From assembly GCF_030697375.1 (NCBI RefSeq), contig NZ_JAUYQD010000040.1, forward strand, positions 1 through 64,000: DNA of 64,000 bases. The letters run 5' to 3'. Position numbers and translations under genes: made by a program. Every line of letters begins with the position of its first letter. Positions within the stretch are counted from its first letter, which is position 1. This DNA is from Rhodoferax sp. (lineage in GTDB: Bacteria > Pseudomonadota > Gammaproteobacteria > Burkholderiales > Burkholderiaceae_C). Of this stretch, positions 16,839 to 27,288 are shown piece after piece. Below the pieces are notes generated by a model. It worked only from the letters and a program-made list of their open reading frames with translations. It searched no databases and had not been told where the DNA came from.

Positions 16839-18068
16839 TCAGGGACGCTTCATCTGGCAGCTGGTGGGTGTGCTGGCCACATAGGACTCATAGGTTTTCA
16901 CCGGAGCCAGGGTCATGCCCGTGTTTTCAGGGCTGTAAGGGTATTTTTTGTCGGCCTTTTGCCAGACCGTCAAAAACAGCGGCTGTTGCAGCTGGTGGTC
17001 GGTTTTGCGCATTTCCACTTCACCGTTGAAACTCTTGAACTTCAGGCCTTCCATCGCGGCGGCCACTTTGACCGGATCGGTGGACTTGGCTTTGGCCATG
17101 GCGTCACCCAGAATGTTGTACACATGAATAACAGAGCCGGTATAGAAGTCGTCGTTGAACTTGGCCTTGAACTCATCGGCCCACTTGCCCATCTGTCCAC
17201 CCATGTTGTAGTGGTTGTAGGCAATCTGGTGAACCCGGCCTGCGGCATTCGTACCCAAGGCCGTGGGTGTGCCGGTCACACCCGTGTAGTAGGTGTAGAA
17301 GTTACCGGTATAGCCGCTTTCGTTGGCCGCCTTGATCAACAAGGACAGATCGGTGCCCCAGTTGCCGGTGATGACCGTGTCAGCACCTGAGGCCTTGATT
17401 TTGGCGATGTAGGGCGCAAAGTCGCGCACCTGGGCCAAGGGGTGCAAGTCTTCCCCGACCACTTGGATATCTGGACGCTTGCGACCCAGGGTTTCTTTGG
17501 CGAAGCGCGCCACCTGCTGTCCATGGGAGTAATTCTGGTTGATCAGATACACCTTCTTGATGTCCTTTTTATCGGTCATGAAGGTGGTCAGCGCTTCCAT
17601 TTTCATGGAGGTGTCGGCATCAAAGCGGAAGTGCCAGTAACTGCATTTGTTGTTGGTGAAATCGGGGTCTACCGCCGAATGGTTTAGGTAAACCACCTCT
17701 TTGCCCGGATTGCGTTCGTTGTGCTTGTTGACCGCATCAATCAAAGCACCGGCCACGGCGGAACCACTGCCCTGCGTAACGTAGCGCACGCCTTGGTCGA
17801 GTGCGGACTTCAATGCATTCAAGCTCTCGGTAGGGCTGAGCTTGTTGTCAATGCCAATCACTTCAAATTTGACACCGGCAGGATTGCTTTGGTTAAATTT
17901 TTCAGCAAAAAACTGGAAGCTCTTCAATTGGTTGGAGCCTACGGGGCCCATCAGGCCCGATAAGGGGTCGATGAACGCAATTTTGACCGTCTCACCCTTC
18001 TGGGCCAGGGCTGTTTGCGCGCACAAAACAACCGCAGCGGCGGCAACGAACTTAAATCCAAATTTCAT
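16839..18068 (-). CDS. Periplasmic binding protein of LivFGHM-type transporter (Peripla_BP_6)
   Basis: 409 residues. A clear signal peptide (MKFGFKFVAAAAVVLCAQTALA, cleavage near 22) directs it to the periplasm. The mature protein begins with VKIAFIDPLSGLMGPVG, the usual start of Leu/Ile/Val-type binding proteins. Two Cys (in KCSYWHF and TSCQMKRP) could form a disulfide. The start has AGGAGAC upstream. It is the first gene before livH-, livM-, livG- and livF-like genes on the same strand. The nearby acyl-CoA ligase and beta-oxidation genes suggest the cargo is a carboxylic acid rather than an amino acid (inference). Confidence 0.94.
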   Translation of the reverse strand: MKFGFKFVAAAAVVLCAQTALAQKGETVKIAFIDPLSGLMGPVGSNQLKSFQFFAEKFNQSNPAGVKFEVIGIDNKLSPTESLNALKSALDQGVRYVTQGSGSAVAGALIDAVNKHNERNPGKEVVYLNHSAVDPDFTNNKCSYWHFRFDADTSMKMEALTTFMTDKKDIKKVYLINQNYSHGQQVARFAKETLGRKRPDIQVVGEDLHPLAQVRDFAPYIAKIKASGADTVITGNWGTDLSLLIKAANESGYTGNFYTYYTGVTGTPTALGTNAAGRVHQIAYNHYNMGGQMGKWADEFKAKFNDDFYTGSVIHVYNILGDAMAKAKSTDPVKVAAAMEGLKFKSFNGEVEMRKTDHQLQQPLFLTVWQKADKKYPYSPENTGMTLAPVKTYESYVASTPTSCQMKRP

Positions 18069-18179
18069 TTAAATGTCTCCTGTAAATCTCGAACCAATGA
18101 AGCGTACAAGTCTTTATTCGTTTGCACGCAAGGGTTTCCCCCATCACTTATCACCAAGGTGACTACACCCCCCCGTTGC

Positions 18180-19808
18180 CTACACCGTGGGCAACTGGTA
18201 ATCCTTCAGCATCTCCCGCAGCTTGGTTTTTTGCATCTTGCCGGTACCGCCCAAGGGAATGGCCTCGACAAACACCACGTCATCGGGGATCTGCCATTTG
18301 GCGGTTTTTCCGTCGTAAAAAGCCACCAGTTCGTCGCGCGTCACTTCCGCGCCTGGTTTTTTGACCACGGCAATGATGGGGCGCTCATCCCATTTGGGGT
18401 GCTTCATGCCGATGCACGCAGCCATGGCAACGGCCGGATGCGCCATGGCGATGTTTTCCACGTCGATGGAGCTGATCCACTCCCCGCCGGACTTGATGAC
18501 GTCCTTGCTGCGGTCGGTGATCTGCATGTAGCCATCGGGGTCGATGGTGGCCACGTCGCCGGTGGGGAACCAGCCATTCACCAAGGGAGCACTGCCCTCG
18601 CCCTTGAAGTATTCGCTGATGACCCAGGGGCCTTTGACCAGCAAGTCACCATAGGACTTGCCGTCCCAGGGGAGTTCTTTGCCCTCGTCGTCGATGATCT
18701 TCATGTCAACGCCAAAAACACCACGTCCCTGCTTGAGGCGTACCTTCATTTTTTCCGCAGAGTCCAGCGTCAGGTGTTTGTTCTTGAGCGTGCAGACCGT
18801 GCCCAGCGGCGACATCTCGGTCATGCCCCAGGCGTGCAGCACTTCCACGCCGTAGACATCGTTGAACGCGGTGATCATGGCCGGTGGGCAGGCCGAGCCG
18901 CCAATCACCGTGCGTTTGAGGGTGCTGAAACGCAAGCCACCGGCCTGCATATGGCCCAGCATCATCTGCCACACGGTGGGCACCCCCGCCGCGAACGACA
19001 CTTTCTCCGTCTCGATCAATTCAAAGATGGACTTGCCGTCCATGGCCGGGCCGGGAAACACCAGTTTGGCACCGGTCATGGCGGCGGAATACGGCAAGCC
19101 CCAGGCATTGACGTGGAACATGGGCACCACCGGCAGCACGCAATCGCGCGCGCTCATGCTCAGGGCATCTGGCAAAGCCCCTGCCAAGGCATGCAGCATG
19201 GTGGAGCGGTGGCTGTACAGCGCCGCTTTGGGGTTGCCCGTGGTGCCGCTGGTGTAGCACATGCTGGAGGCGGAGTTTTCGTCAAAACTGGGCCATGCGT
19301 AGGTGGAAGACTGCGCACCCAACCAGGCCTCGTAGCTTTGCAGCCCCGGAATGCCGGTGTCGGCGGGCAACTGGTCGGCATCACACAAGGCGATGAAATG
19401 CTTGATGGTGGTGCAGCGGCTGTGCACGGCCTTGACGATGGGCAAGAAGGACATGTCAAAGCACAGCACCTGGTCTTCGGCATGGTTGGCAATCCAGACG
19501 ATTTGGTCGGGGTGCAGGCGTGGGTTCAGGGTGTGCAAGACCCGGCCCGAGCCGCTCACGCCAAAGTACAGCTCCAGGTGGCGGTAACCGTTCCAGGCCA
19601 AGGTGGCCACACGGTCACTGAACGCCAGATCCATTTGCTCCAGGGCATTGGCCACCTTGCGCGAGCGCACCGCCATGTCCTTGTAGGTGTAGCGATGGAT
19701 ATCGCCTTCGACCCGGCGTGAAACGATTTCGCCTTCGCCGTGGTGCCGTTCGGCAAACTCAATCAGTGACGAAATCAGCAGTTGTTGGCTTTGCATCAAT
19801 CCGAGCAT
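18180..19808 (-). CDS. Acyl-CoA synthetase (AMP-forming), fatty acid type
   Basis: Activates a carboxylic acid to its CoA thioester via an acyl-adenylate. 542 residues. [10 protein letters not shown] is the AMP/P-loop motif, [10 protein letters not shown] the A5 motif, GWFPTGD the A7 motif, [15 protein letters not shown] the hinge and GGTGKMQK carries the catalytic C-terminal Lys. This is the pattern of medium/long-chain fatty acid CoA ligases related to AlkK/FadD-type enzymes. It lies between two periplasmic binding-protein genes, which ties it to the neighbouring importer. Exact substrate unknown. Confidence 0.94.
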   Translation of the reverse strand: MLGLMQSQQLLISSLIEFAERHHGEGEIVSRRVEGDIHRYTYKDMAVRSRKVANALEQMDLAFSDRVATLAWNGYRHLELYFGVSGSGRVLHTLNPRLHPDQIVWIANHAEDQVLCFDMSFLPIVKAVHSRCTTIKHFIALCDADQLPADTGIPGLQSYEAWLGAQSSTYAWPSFDENSASSMCYTSGTTGNPKAALYSHRSTMLHALAGALPDALSMSARDCVLPVVPMFHVNAWGLPYSAAMTGAKLVFPGPAMDGKSIFELIETEKVSFAAGVPTVWQMMLGHMQAGGLRFSTLKRTVIGGSACPPAMITAFNDVYGVEVLHAWGMTEMSPLGTVCTLKNKHLTLDSAEKMKVRLKQGRGVFGVDMKIIDDEGKELPWDGKSYGDLLVKGPWVISEYFKGEGSAPLVNGWFPTGDVATIDPDGYMQITDRSKDVIKSGGEWISSIDVENIAMAHPAVAMAACIGMKHPKWDERPIIAVVKKPGAEVTRDELVAFYDGKTAKWQIPDDVVFVEAIPLGGTGKMQKTKLREMLKDYQLPTV

Positions 19809-19910
19809 GGATACTCCTAAGTGGGGGTTGGTTGAATTTGGGGTGAAATTTCATCGTAGCCGCTTTGGGGCGACAGTCCAAGGTCTCGGGTTCCGCCCAA
19901 GACCCCGGGT

Positions 19911-21062
19911 CTATCTGGTGAAGCGTTCTCCGGGGCTGACGATGGTGAGCTCTACGAAGCGCGACCCTTGGTGCGAATCCTTGCCAAAGCCCACCATAAA
20001 GCCACCCAGATTGACGGACTTCATGCCTTCCAGCGCGGCGATGAAGCGCACACGCGTGAGATCCTTGCCCGCCCGCTTGAGGCCCTCGACCAGTACCTTG
20101 GCGTTGATATAACTTTCAAAACCGAGAAACGAAAGGTTGTCGAAGCCGGCTTTGCGCATGGTGTCTTGGTACTCTTTGGCCAAGGGGTTGCTGTTGCTCC
20201 ACGGAAAGGGCACCACCGAGGTCACCACCACCCCCACACCATCCGGGCCCAAGGCACGCAAGGCGGACTGGGTGCCCATGACCGAGAGTGTGTAAAAACG
20301 CATGCCCGGGCGCATTTTGTTGTAGGCCTTGATGAAACTCACCGTGGGGGTGCCCGCCGTGATCATGATGATGACTTCGGGCCCGCGCTCGTGCAATGTG
20401 GCCACCGCTTTTTCGGCATCCGACCCATCGGGCTGGATAGAGGCCGTGGCGTATGGTTTGAGAGCGCGTTTTTGCATGGCCTTCTCTATGCCCGCCATAC
20501 CGTCCTTGCCCATACCGTTGTTCATCCACAGCACACCGATGCGCTGCACACCCACGGTGCTCAAATGCTGCACCAGCTTCTCCAGCTCATCGGCATAACT
20601 GGCCCGAATATGGAAGACGTTGGGCATTGCGGGGCTGCGAACCGCATCCGCGCCCGTGAAGGGGGCAAACATCGGCACCGGGGAAGGCTCTTTGGCCAGC
20701 AGGGGCAACACCCCCACCACATTGGCGGTCCCGGTCAGGCTGTACAGCGCAAAGACCTTGTCCTCGTGCATCAGTTGGCGCACCGTCTTTTGGGTGGTGG
20801 CCGGATCGTAGCCATCGTCCAGCACCACGGTGCGGATCTTGCGGCCAAACACGCCGCCTTTGGCATTGACTGCATCAAAATATGCTTTGGCGCCATTGAC
20901 AATATCGGGGGCCATTTGGGCCAGCGGGCCGGTAATCCCCAGCGACTGGCCAAGCACAATTTCCTGCTCACTCACCCCTGTCTCTGCGGCATGCAAGGGC
21001 GTGGTCAAGCCAGCGAACAAAACACTTAAAAAACACAGCAGGAAGCGGAAATATCTAAGCAT
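19911..21062 (-). CDS. ABC transporter substrate-binding protein (Peripla_BP_6), second copy
   Basis: 383 residues with a signal peptide (about 1-26, ending LHAA). The mature part begins with IVLGQSLGITGPLA, a typical Peripla_BP_6 start. It is only distantly similar to the binding protein at 16839-18068. No permease or ATPase genes of its own are next to it, so it may share the LivFGHM-type membrane complex or act as a sensor. The start codon lies 144 bp from the divergent Crp/Fnr-family gene. Confidence 0.92.
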   Translation of the reverse strand: MLRYFRFLLCFLSVLFAGLTTPLHAAETGVSEQEIVLGQSLGITGPLAQMAPDIVNGAKAYFDAVNAKGGVFGRKIRTVVLDDGYDPATTQKTVRQLMHEDKVFALYSLTGTANVVGVLPLLAKEPSPVPMFAPFTGADAVRSPAMPNVFHIRASYADELEKLVQHLSTVGVQRIGVLWMNNGMGKDGMAGIEKAMQKRALKPYATASIQPDGSDAEKAVATLHERGPEVIIMITAGTPTVSFIKAYNKMRPGMRFYTLSVMGTQSALRALGPDGVGVVVTSVVPFPWSNSNPLAKEYQDTMRKAGFDNLSFLGFESYINAKVLVEGLKRAGKDLTRVRFIAALEGMKSVNLGGFMVGFGKDSHQGSRFVELTIVSPGERFTR

Positions 21063-21206
21063 GGAGGCCTCCGGTATAAAAACTTGCTCCCAGGCTTCGT
21101 ATCATCGGGGCCTGCAAAGTGTGCGGATTGTGAAGGGCAGCCCAGCCCCCTGCAACAGCTGTCGCTTGGCCAACAAATAGTCAGTATTTACCCGTATACG
21201 CCCGCC

Positions 21207-21908
21207 ATGTTTCCCGGTACCGTCTCACCTACCTTGCGTTTTCTCGCCACCCAGCCCTGGTACACCTGCTTATCCGTGGCCACCCAGGCCCATGTTCACG
21301 CCAGCCTGTTGCACATCCCGGCGAAAAAGGGCGAAATGATGCTGCAGGCCGATACCCCCGTTGAGGGTTGGTACGCCGTGTTGAGCGGCCTGGTCAAACT
21401 GCAAAGTGTTCCCATCAAGGGGCGTTCGTCAACCTTCTTGTGTGTGGCCTCCGGTGACTGGTTCGGGGAAGGATCTGCCCTCAACATTGAGCGTCGCCGC
21501 TACGAGGTGGTGGCCTTGCGCGACTCCGAACTGCTGTGCCTGCCGCACGCGGTGTTTCACCAGCTGCGCGCCACCAGCATCGAGTTCAACCAATTTTTGG
21601 TCAAACAACTCAGTATTCGGGTGAGCCAGGCCATGGCACTCATCGAGTCGGGGCGCCTGCGCACCCCCGAGCAACGCGTTGCGCTATCTTTGAGCCGCCA
21701 GTTCTGGGGCCGAACCCGCAAACTCAGCCTGTCACAAGACGAGTTGGCCAACTTGGTGGGCATCTCCCGCCAGACCGTCAACCAGGCGCTGAAGTCCTTG
21801 GCGCAGCGCGGCCTGGTCACACTGGAATTTGGCCGGGTGGATATTCCCGACGACGAGGCGCTGACCCACTTCATTTTCACCAGCCCGCAACCGCTCTCCG
21901 AGGCCTGA
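21207..21908 (+). CDS. Crp/Fnr family transcriptional regulator
   Basis: 233 residues. An N-terminal cyclic-nucleotide-type beta barrel (about 15-140, with [10 protein letters not shown] as the conserved turn) is followed by a C-terminal winged helix ([30 protein letters not shown], helix-turn-helix near 175-205; key residues R-Q-T in the recognition helix). There is no N-terminal Cys cluster, so it is not an FNR-type iron-sulfur sensor. The ATG at 21207 is the first that gives a family-like N-terminus; the upstream frame crosses the divergent promoter. It faces the second binding-protein gene and is a candidate regulator of the catabolic block. Confidence 0.92.
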   Translation: MFPGTVSPTLRFLATQPWYTCLSVATQAHVHASLLHIPAKKGEMMLQADTPVEGWYAVLSGLVKLQSVPIKGRSSTFLCVASGDWFGEGSALNIERRRYEVVALRDSELLCLPHAVFHQLRATSIEFNQFLVKQLSIRVSQAMALIESGRLRTPEQRVALSLSRQFWGRTRKLSLSQDELANLVGISRQTVNQALKSLAQRGLVTLEFGRVDIPDDEALTHFIFTSPQPLSEA

Positions 21909-21972
21909 CTCGCGCCCCCTGCGGATAACCCTGCCGGCGCCGGGTTTGACGGTCCTGCGGGACAATGCCGCT

Positions 21973-23460
21973 ATGAACACGGCCCTCAACAGCCAAGATG
22001 GCCTCCATGTGGGCTTGACTTGGGACAACAGCTTCGCCCAATTGGGCTCAGACTTCTACGCACCCTGGGTGCCGCAGCCCTTACCGGCGCCGTACTGGGT
22101 TGGTCGCAGCACCGCCGTAGCCCAATCTCTGGGACTGACCCCCAACGCACTGGCATCGCAAGAACTGCTGGAAGCACTCAGCGGCAACCGCCCCATCAGC
22201 GGCACGCAGGCCTTGGCCAGCGTGTACAGCGGCCACCAATTTGGCGTGTGGGCTGGTCAACTGGGCGACGGCCGGGCCATTTTGCTGGGCGAGACCTCGG
22301 GCCAGGAAGTGCAGCTCAAGGGCGCGGGTTTGACGCCTTTTTCGCGCATGGGCGATGGGCGCGCCGTATTGCGCAGCAGCATTCGGGAGTTTTTGTGCAG
22401 CGAAGCCATGCACGGCCTGGGCATTCCCAGCTCGCGCGCCCTGTGCGTGACGGGCTCTGACGCCCCGGTGCGGCGTGAAGAGATCGAGACCGCCGCGGTC
22501 GTGACCCGGGTGGCCCCCAGCTTCATTCGCTTCGGACATTTCGAGCATTTTTGCCACCACGACCAGCATGGGCAGCTGAAAATACTGGCCGACTACGTGA
22601 TTGACCGCTTTTACCCGCAATGCCGGACCGACAACGGCCTGCTGGGCGGCAATCCTTACGCGGCACTGCTGCAAAAAGTGACAGTGCGCACGGCGAACAT
22701 GGTGGCGCTGTGGCAGTCGGTGGGGTTTTGCCATGGGGTGATGAACACTGACAACATGAGCATCCTGGGCCTCACCATTGATTACGGGCCTTTCCAATTT
22801 CTGGATGCCTATGACCCAGGCCACATCTGCAACCACTCGGACAACCAGGGGCGCTACGCCTTCCACAAGCAAGCCAATGTCGCGTACTGGAACCTGCTGT
22901 GCCTGGGCCAGGCCCTGATGCCGCTCATCGAGAAACAAGAGTTGGCCATGGCTGCCCTGGAGCACTTCAAGACCGAATTCCCGCAAGCCTTTGCCCAACG
23001 CATGGCGATGAAGCTGGGCTTTGCGCAATCGCACAACGACCACCAAAGCCTGACCGAAGATGTGCTGCGTTTGCTGATGGAGGGGCGGGTGGACTACACC
23101 ATCTTCTGGCGCCGTTTGAGTCGGTGGGCGCAGGAACGCCGCGCCGACGACCCCTCCGTGCGGGATTTGTTCATGGATGCCTCAGGCATTGACCACTGGT
23201 TGCTACACTATTCGGAGCTGCTTGCGCAGCAACCACAAGGGCTGGCAGCTGATTTGATGCTAAAAACAAATCCAAAATTTGTACTGCGGAACCATTTGGG
23301 AGAACTGGCCATCCAAGCGGCCAAGAGCAAGGATTTCACTTTGGTTCAGCAGTTGTTGCAGGTATTGGAGCGCCCTTTTGAGGAACACCCTGCATTGGAA
23401 TCATTTGCCGACTTCCCCCCCGATTGGGCGGGGGGTATTGCAATCAGCTGCAGTTCTTGA
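21973..23460 (+). CDS. selO: Protein adenylyltransferase SelO (YdiU)
   Basis: Pseudokinase-fold enzyme that transfers AMP to Ser/Thr/Tyr of target proteins, linked to redox homeostasis. 495 residues (E. coli 478). [39 protein letters not shown] and [12 protein letters not shown] are family signatures. The C-terminus ends SCSS, the bacterial Cys version of the animal selenocysteine site. The ATG at 21973 is used; a TTG at 21946 would add residues outside the family. A copy of the 54-nt repeat overlaps codons around [14 protein letters not shown], just before NPKFVLRN. msrB, another redox-repair gene, follows 36 bp downstream. Confidence 0.96.
   Translation: MNTALNSQDGLHVGLTWDNSFAQLGSDFYAPWVPQPLPAPYWVGRSTAVAQSLGLTPNALASQELLEALSGNRPISGTQALASVYSGHQFGVWAGQLGDGRAILLGETSGQEVQLKGAGLTPFSRMGDGRAVLRSSIREFLCSEAMHGLGIPSSRALCVTGSDAPVRREEIETAAVVTRVAPSFIRFGHFEHFCHHDQHGQLKILADYVIDRFYPQCRTDNGLLGGNPYAALLQKVTVRTANMVALWQSVGFCHGVMNTDNMSILGLTIDYGPFQFLDAYDPGHICNHSDNQGRYAFHKQANVAYWNLLCLGQALMPLIEKQELAMAALEHFKTEFPQAFAQRMAMKLGFAQSHNDHQSLTEDVLRLLMEGRVDYTIFWRRLSRWAQERRADDPSVRDLFMDASGIDHWLLHYSELLAQQPQGLAADLMLKTNPKFVLRNHLGELAIQAAKSKDFTLVQQLLQVLERPFEEHPALESFADFPPDWAGGIAISCSS
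23202..23255 (-). repeat. 54-nt repeat copy inside selO, antisense
   Basis: Read on the minus strand it ends GCGCAAGCAGCTCCGAATAG then TGTAGC, closely matching the purL C-terminal copy (GCGCAAGCAGCTCCTAAATC then CATAGC). It lies opposite to the gene direction and stays open in the selO frame. Confidence 0.6.
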
Positions 23461-23496
23461 AACCAAGCATCCCTGCCACCCATTGGAGTCCGAGCC

Positions 23497-23907
23497 ATGA
23501 CCTACAAAGTGCAAAAAACCGACGAAGAATGGAAAACGCTGCTGCGCGCCAAGGATGCCGAACCGCTGGCGTATGCCGTCACCCGCCAGGAAGCCACCGA
23601 AAAGGCGTACTCCGGTAAGTTGGAAAGCAACAAGGCCGAGGGCGTTTACCGTTGTATCTGCTGCAACAAACCGCTGTTTGATTCAGCCGCCAAGTACGAA
23701 TCCGGCTCTGGCTGGCCCAGCTACTTCAAACCCATTGAAGCCACCGCGGTGGGCACCAAAGTGGATGGCATGTTATGGATGAAACGCACCGAGGTACATT
23801 GTGCGGACTGCGGTGCCCATCTGGGCCATGTGTTTGAAGACGGCCCCGCCCCCACCGGCTTGCGTTATTGCATGAACTCGGCATCGTTACACTTCACCCC
23901 TGCATGA
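23497..23907 (+). CDS. msrB: Peptide-methionine (R)-S-oxide reductase MsrB
   Basis: Reduces methionine-R-sulfoxide in proteins. 136 residues, standard length. Two CxxC pairs (CICC near 50 and CADC near 97) bind the structural zinc, SGSGWPSYF holds the substrate-binding Trp, and [11 protein letters not shown] holds the catalytic Cys. GGAG lies before the ATG. Its stop overlaps the start of yciB by 4 bp (ATGA), so the two are translationally coupled. Confidence 0.97.
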   Translation: MTYKVQKTDEEWKTLLRAKDAEPLAYAVTRQEATEKAYSGKLESNKAEGVYRCICCNKPLFDSAAKYESGSGWPSYFKPIEATAVGTKVDGMLWMKRTEVHCADCGAHLGHVFEDGPAPTGLRYCMNSASLHFTPA

Positions 23908-24458
23908 AAATACTGATCGACTTTTTCCCCATCGCGCTCTTCTTTGGCGCCTTCAAGTTGTACGACATCTACATCGGCACCGCCGTTCTGATGGCGGCCA
24001 CCACCGTGCAAATGGCGCTGATCTATGGCATCGACCACAAACTGCAGGCCATGCACAAAATTACCCTGGCCCTGGTTCTGGTCTTCGGCGCCTTGACACT
24101 GACCCTGCACGACGACCGCTTTATCAAGTGGAAACCCACGGTCTTGTATGCCGCCATGGCCATTGGGCTGGCGGTTGCCGTGTGGGTCATGCGCAAGAAC
24201 TTTCTCAAACTGCTGCTGGGAAGTCAGCTTGAATTGCCAGACCCCATTTGGCACCGCCTCAACGTGGTCTGGGTTCTGTACTGTGTTTTCATGGCCGTGA
24301 TCAATGCCTATGTGGTGGTGTACTACAGCACCGAGGCCTGGGTCAGCTTCAAACTGTGGGGCTACGCTTTCCCCCTGGCCTTCATCATTGGCCAAGGGTT
24401 GTACATTGCCCCCCACATCAAAGGCAACGACTCTCCAACCGAAGGACCTACCCCATGA
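23904..24458 (+). CDS. yciB: Inner membrane septation protein YciB (IspZ/IspA family)
   Basis: Small polytopic inner-membrane protein implicated in septation and envelope integrity. 184 residues with about five membrane segments. [18 protein letters not shown] is the canonical family start, and the ATG overlaps the msrB stop (ATGA). Its own stop overlaps the bolA start in the same way. The three genes thus form a tightly coupled set. Confidence 0.96.
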   Translation: MKILIDFFPIALFFGAFKLYDIYIGTAVLMAATTVQMALIYGIDHKLQAMHKITLALVLVFGALTLTLHDDRFIKWKPTVLYAAMAIGLAVAVWVMRKNFLKLLLGSQLELPDPIWHRLNVVWVLYCVFMAVINAYVVVYYSTEAWVSFKLWGYAFPLAFIIGQGLYIAPHIKGNDSPTEGPTP

Positions 24459-24745
24459 GCATTGGCCCCAGCGCAGCCCAACTGGAACAGCGCTTGCAGG
24501 AACGTTTGGCCCCCACCCGCCTGGAAGTGCTGGACGAAAGCTACCAGCACAACGGCCACGCAGGCGCCAACGGCAGCGGCTTTGGCACCCATTTTCGGGT
24601 GCGTATCGCTTCACACTTATTTACCGGTAAGAGCCGCGTAGCCCGCCATCGCCTTGTGTATGATGCGCTGCAAGATTTCATTGACCAGGGCTTGCACGCG
24701 CTGGCCATCGAAACCGAAAACGCATCCTCCGAAACCACTATTTAA
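24455..24745 (+). CDS. bolA: BolA family protein
   Basis: 96 residues with the BolA fold: [21 protein letters not shown] is followed by [26 protein letters not shown] (the loop and helix with the conserved RHR motif) and HALAIET. BolA proteins partner with monothiol glutaredoxins in iron-sulfur trafficking and affect morphology. The ATG at 24455 overlaps the yciB stop by 4 bp. The ppiC-type gene follows 19 bp downstream and is probably in the same transcript. Confidence 0.95.
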   Translation: MSIGPSAAQLEQRLQERLAPTRLEVLDESYQHNGHAGANGSGFGTHFRVRIASHLFTGKSRVARHRLVYDALQDFIDQGLHALAIETENASSETTI

Positions 24746-24764
24746 GCACCTTGAGGGAATCTGA

Positions 24765-25550
24765 ATGAAGAAGCAAATTTTGACCGCGCTTGCCGCCGCT
24801 ACCTTGATGGCGGTGTTGGCACCTGCAGCACTGGCCCAAAATGTGGCCGTTGTCAACGGCAAGGCAGTGCCCAAAGCCCGGATCGATGCGCTGGCACAGC
24901 AATTGGCGCGTTCAGGTCGCCAGATCACTCCAGATATGCAAGGGCAACTTAAAGAAGCAGTAATCTCGCGCGAAATCTTCGCGCAAGAAGCCCAAGCCCG
25001 TGGACTGGATGCCACCGAGGACTACAAAACCCAGGTGGAGTCTGCACGCCAATCCATCCTGATCAACGAACTGTTCACGGACTTCCAGAAAAAGAACCCC
25101 GTGTCTGACGCCGATGCCCAGGCCGAATACGACAAATTTGCCGCTGCCAATGCTGGCAAAGAGTACCGCGCTCGCCACATCCTGGTGGAAAAGGAAGACG
25201 AGGCCAAAGCCATCATCGCGCAGCTGAAAAAAGGCGGCAAGTTTGAGGCGATCGCTAAAAAATCCTCCAAAGACCCCGGCTCCGGTAAAAACGGTGGCGA
25301 CCTGGATTGGGCCAATCCCAGCAGCTACGTGAAAGAGTTCTCCGAAGCACTCACCGGCTTGACCAAGGGCAAGATGACCGAGACCCCGGTGAAAACCCAG
25401 TTTGGTTACCACATCATTCGCCTGGAAGATGTGCGCGACGCCAAGTTGCCCAAGTTTGAAGAAGTCAAACCCCAGATCACACAGCAGCTGACCCAGCAAA
25501 AAATGGCCAAGTTCCAGGAAGACTTGCGCGCCAAGGCAAAAATTGAATAA
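24765..25550 (+). CDS. Periplasmic peptidyl-prolyl isomerase, PpiC/parvulin type
   Basis: 261 residues. The signal peptide is about 1-24 (ending ALAQ). An N-terminal SurA-like helical region (30-130) precedes a parvulin domain (about 133-225) starting with YRARHILVEKEDEAK and containing GGDLDWANPSSYVKEF and FGYHIIRLED. It assists folding of exported proteins. A GAGGGA lies upstream of the ATG. A strong Rho-independent terminator follows at 25571-25600. Confidence 0.94.
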   Translation: MKKQILTALAAATLMAVLAPAALAQNVAVVNGKAVPKARIDALAQQLARSGRQITPDMQGQLKEAVISREIFAQEAQARGLDATEDYKTQVESARQSILINELFTDFQKKNPVSDADAQAEYDKFAAANAGKEYRARHILVEKEDEAKAIIAQLKKGGKFEAIAKKSSKDPGSGKNGGDLDWANPSSYVKEFSEALTGLTKGKMTETPVKTQFGYHIIRLEDVRDAKLPKFEEVKPQITQQLTQQKMAKFQEDLRAKAKIE

Positions 25551-25570
25551 GGTGTTTCACCTTTAAAACA

Positions 25571-25600
25571 AAAAACGCAGCCCAGGCTGCGTTTTTTTTT
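25571..25600 (+). terminator. Rho-independent terminator after the ppiC-type gene
   Basis: ACGCAGCC and GGCTGCGT form a perfect stem around CA, preceded by an A run and followed by nine T residues. It closes the msrB-yciB-bolA-ppiC group and, because of the A run, could also act on the other strand. Confidence 0.9.
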
Positions 25601-25686
25601 ATGGTGACAGCCGTTTTGCAGTGGAGTAATTTCACGGGAAGTGCTAAGGTCGTTTGCATCCAGACAATGACTATGGGTTCTTGGCA

Positions 25687-27288
25687 ATGGACATCATCGG
25701 CATTTCACTCATTGAAACCGGCGGGCAAATATTCTTGCGCGGGCAGCCGCACAGTGCAAGGCCCCCCGTTGACGTAGCCACCTTGCGTGCCCTGCTGGTG
25801 CAAGGCGGCTACGGCGAGTGCGCCTTCGATGAAGACGCACTCACCAATGCCGCGCAGTACTGCAATACCCTGCAAGCCCCCTTCGTGGCGCAGGTCGCGG
25901 AAAGACGCAACGCACACATTGCGGTCCACATTGCGGCCGATGACATGAGCGCAGAGGTCAGCGTCACCCCCGCACACGGGGGCAAAGCGGCGACCCTGGG
26001 CGACCTGATCCAGGCGCTGACGGAGTCCGGTGTTCAATTCGGCATCGACGATGGGGCGCTGTTGCTGGCATGCGAACAGCAGGGCGCAAGCCGCATCCCC
26101 ATCGCCCACGGCGTTCTGCCTGAAGAGGGACGGAACAGCGTCTTCGAAGAGTTGGTCGCGCAGGCGGCCGACCGCTCACCGAAGCTGGACGAAAACGGTC
26201 TCATTGATTACCGCGAGCATGGCACCATCAAGGTGGTGAATGCGGGTACGCCACTGATGCGCCGCATACCCGCCACCGCTGGCGTGGAAGGCCGCACGGT
26301 GCGTGGCCGCGCTTTGCCCGCCCACCCCGGCCGTGATGAGCCATTTTCCACGCCACTGGCCGGGGCGCAGGTCGCCAGCGACGATCCCAACCTGCTGCTG
26401 GCCGCTGTCACCGGGCAGCCTGTGCGGGTCAAAGGCGGTGTCACGGTGGAGCCCATCTTGCATGTCGGGGAGGTCAATATGGCCACCGGCAATGTCCACT
26501 TTAACGGCACCGTGCAAGTCAAAGGGGATGTGGTGCAAGGCATGGTGGTTCAGGCCAGCGGGGATATTGTGGTGGGCGGCATGGTGGACGGCGGCGTACT
26601 CGAAGCGGGTGGAGATATCCGAATTGCGGGCGGGGTGATCGCCCATGCCAAGATCACCGCGCACGGGTCGGTCAACGCCCGTTTTGCGCAAGCCGCGCAG
26701 ATCCATGCCGATGCGGTCCTTGCTTTGGCGGACATGGCGCTGGACTGTGCGCTCAGCTCACACAACCAGATCATCATCGGCGCCGACGCTCCGGGGCGCG
26801 GACGGCTGGTCGGGGGGACCGCCACCGCCATGATGCTGGTGCGCGTACCCCTGTTGGGCTCTGCCAAGGGCGCTCTGACCAAGATGGTGCTGGGCGCCAA
26901 TGCGGGGCTCACCGCACAATACGCCGCCCTACAGGAACGCATCCAAAAAGAAAAGGAAACCGAAGAAAACCTGGACAAGCTGGTGAAGCAGGTTGCCGCC
27001 GCTGGTGACCCCAAAGGCATGCTGCCACGCATCAAAGCCTCCTGGCAGCACGCGATTCAAGTCTGGGGCCAGTCGCTGGCCGAACGCGACGCACTCTGCC
27101 AGCAAATCGCATTGGCGCTCAACGCCAGGGTGGAGGTGGGTTCCGGTGTTTCGGGGTCCGTGGATATCTCGTTTGGCAGCCACACGGCCCGGTTGCGCCA
27201 GGAGTTCGGTGCCGGCACCTTTTCACTCGATGCGGAAGGAAACATCCTCTTCACCGACAATGAAGGCCTTGCCGTACCCGCCGTTTAA
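25687..27288 (+). CDS. FapA domain protein (DUF342)
   Basis: 533 residues. An N-terminal region (1-~170) precedes a glycine-rich beta-helix (about 225-370) with repeats such as GNVHFNGTVQVKGDVVQGM and ASGDIVVGGMVDGG, the hallmark of FapA/DUF342 polymerisation-like scaffolds. A coiled-coil-like segment (QERIQKEKETEENLDKLVKQ, ~410-430) and a beta-rich C-terminus follow. The family is linked to cell-surface and flagellar or polar assemblies, but no function is proven. The ATG at 25687 is used; a TTG at 25654 is in frame. No clear ribosome binding site. It stands alone and converges with the next gene (4-bp stop overlap). Confidence 0.88.
   Translation: MDIIGISLIETGGQIFLRGQPHSARPPVDVATLRALLVQGGYGECAFDEDALTNAAQYCNTLQAPFVAQVAERRNAHIAVHIAADDMSAEVSVTPAHGGKAATLGDLIQALTESGVQFGIDDGALLLACEQQGASRIPIAHGVLPEEGRNSVFEELVAQAADRSPKLDENGLIDYREHGTIKVVNAGTPLMRRIPATAGVEGRTVRGRALPAHPGRDEPFSTPLAGAQVASDDPNLLLAAVTGQPVRVKGGVTVEPILHVGEVNMATGNVHFNGTVQVKGDVVQGMVVQASGDIVVGGMVDGGVLEAGGDIRIAGGVIAHAKITAHGSVNARFAQAAQIHADAVLALADMALDCALSSHNQIIIGADAPGRGRLVGGTATAMMLVRVPLLGSAKGALTKMVLGANAGLTAQYAALQERIQKEKETEENLDKLVKQVAAAGDPKGMLPRIKASWQHAIQVWGQSLAERDALCQQIALALNARVEVGSGVSGSVDISFGSHTARLRQEFGAGTFSLDAEGNILFTDNEGLAVPAV

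Noticed and set aside
21946..21966. TTGACG and GACAAT just before selO read as a -35/-10 pair
   Set aside because: The spacing is only 9 bp, far from the 16-18 needed, so the TTGACG is not a -35 for that box.
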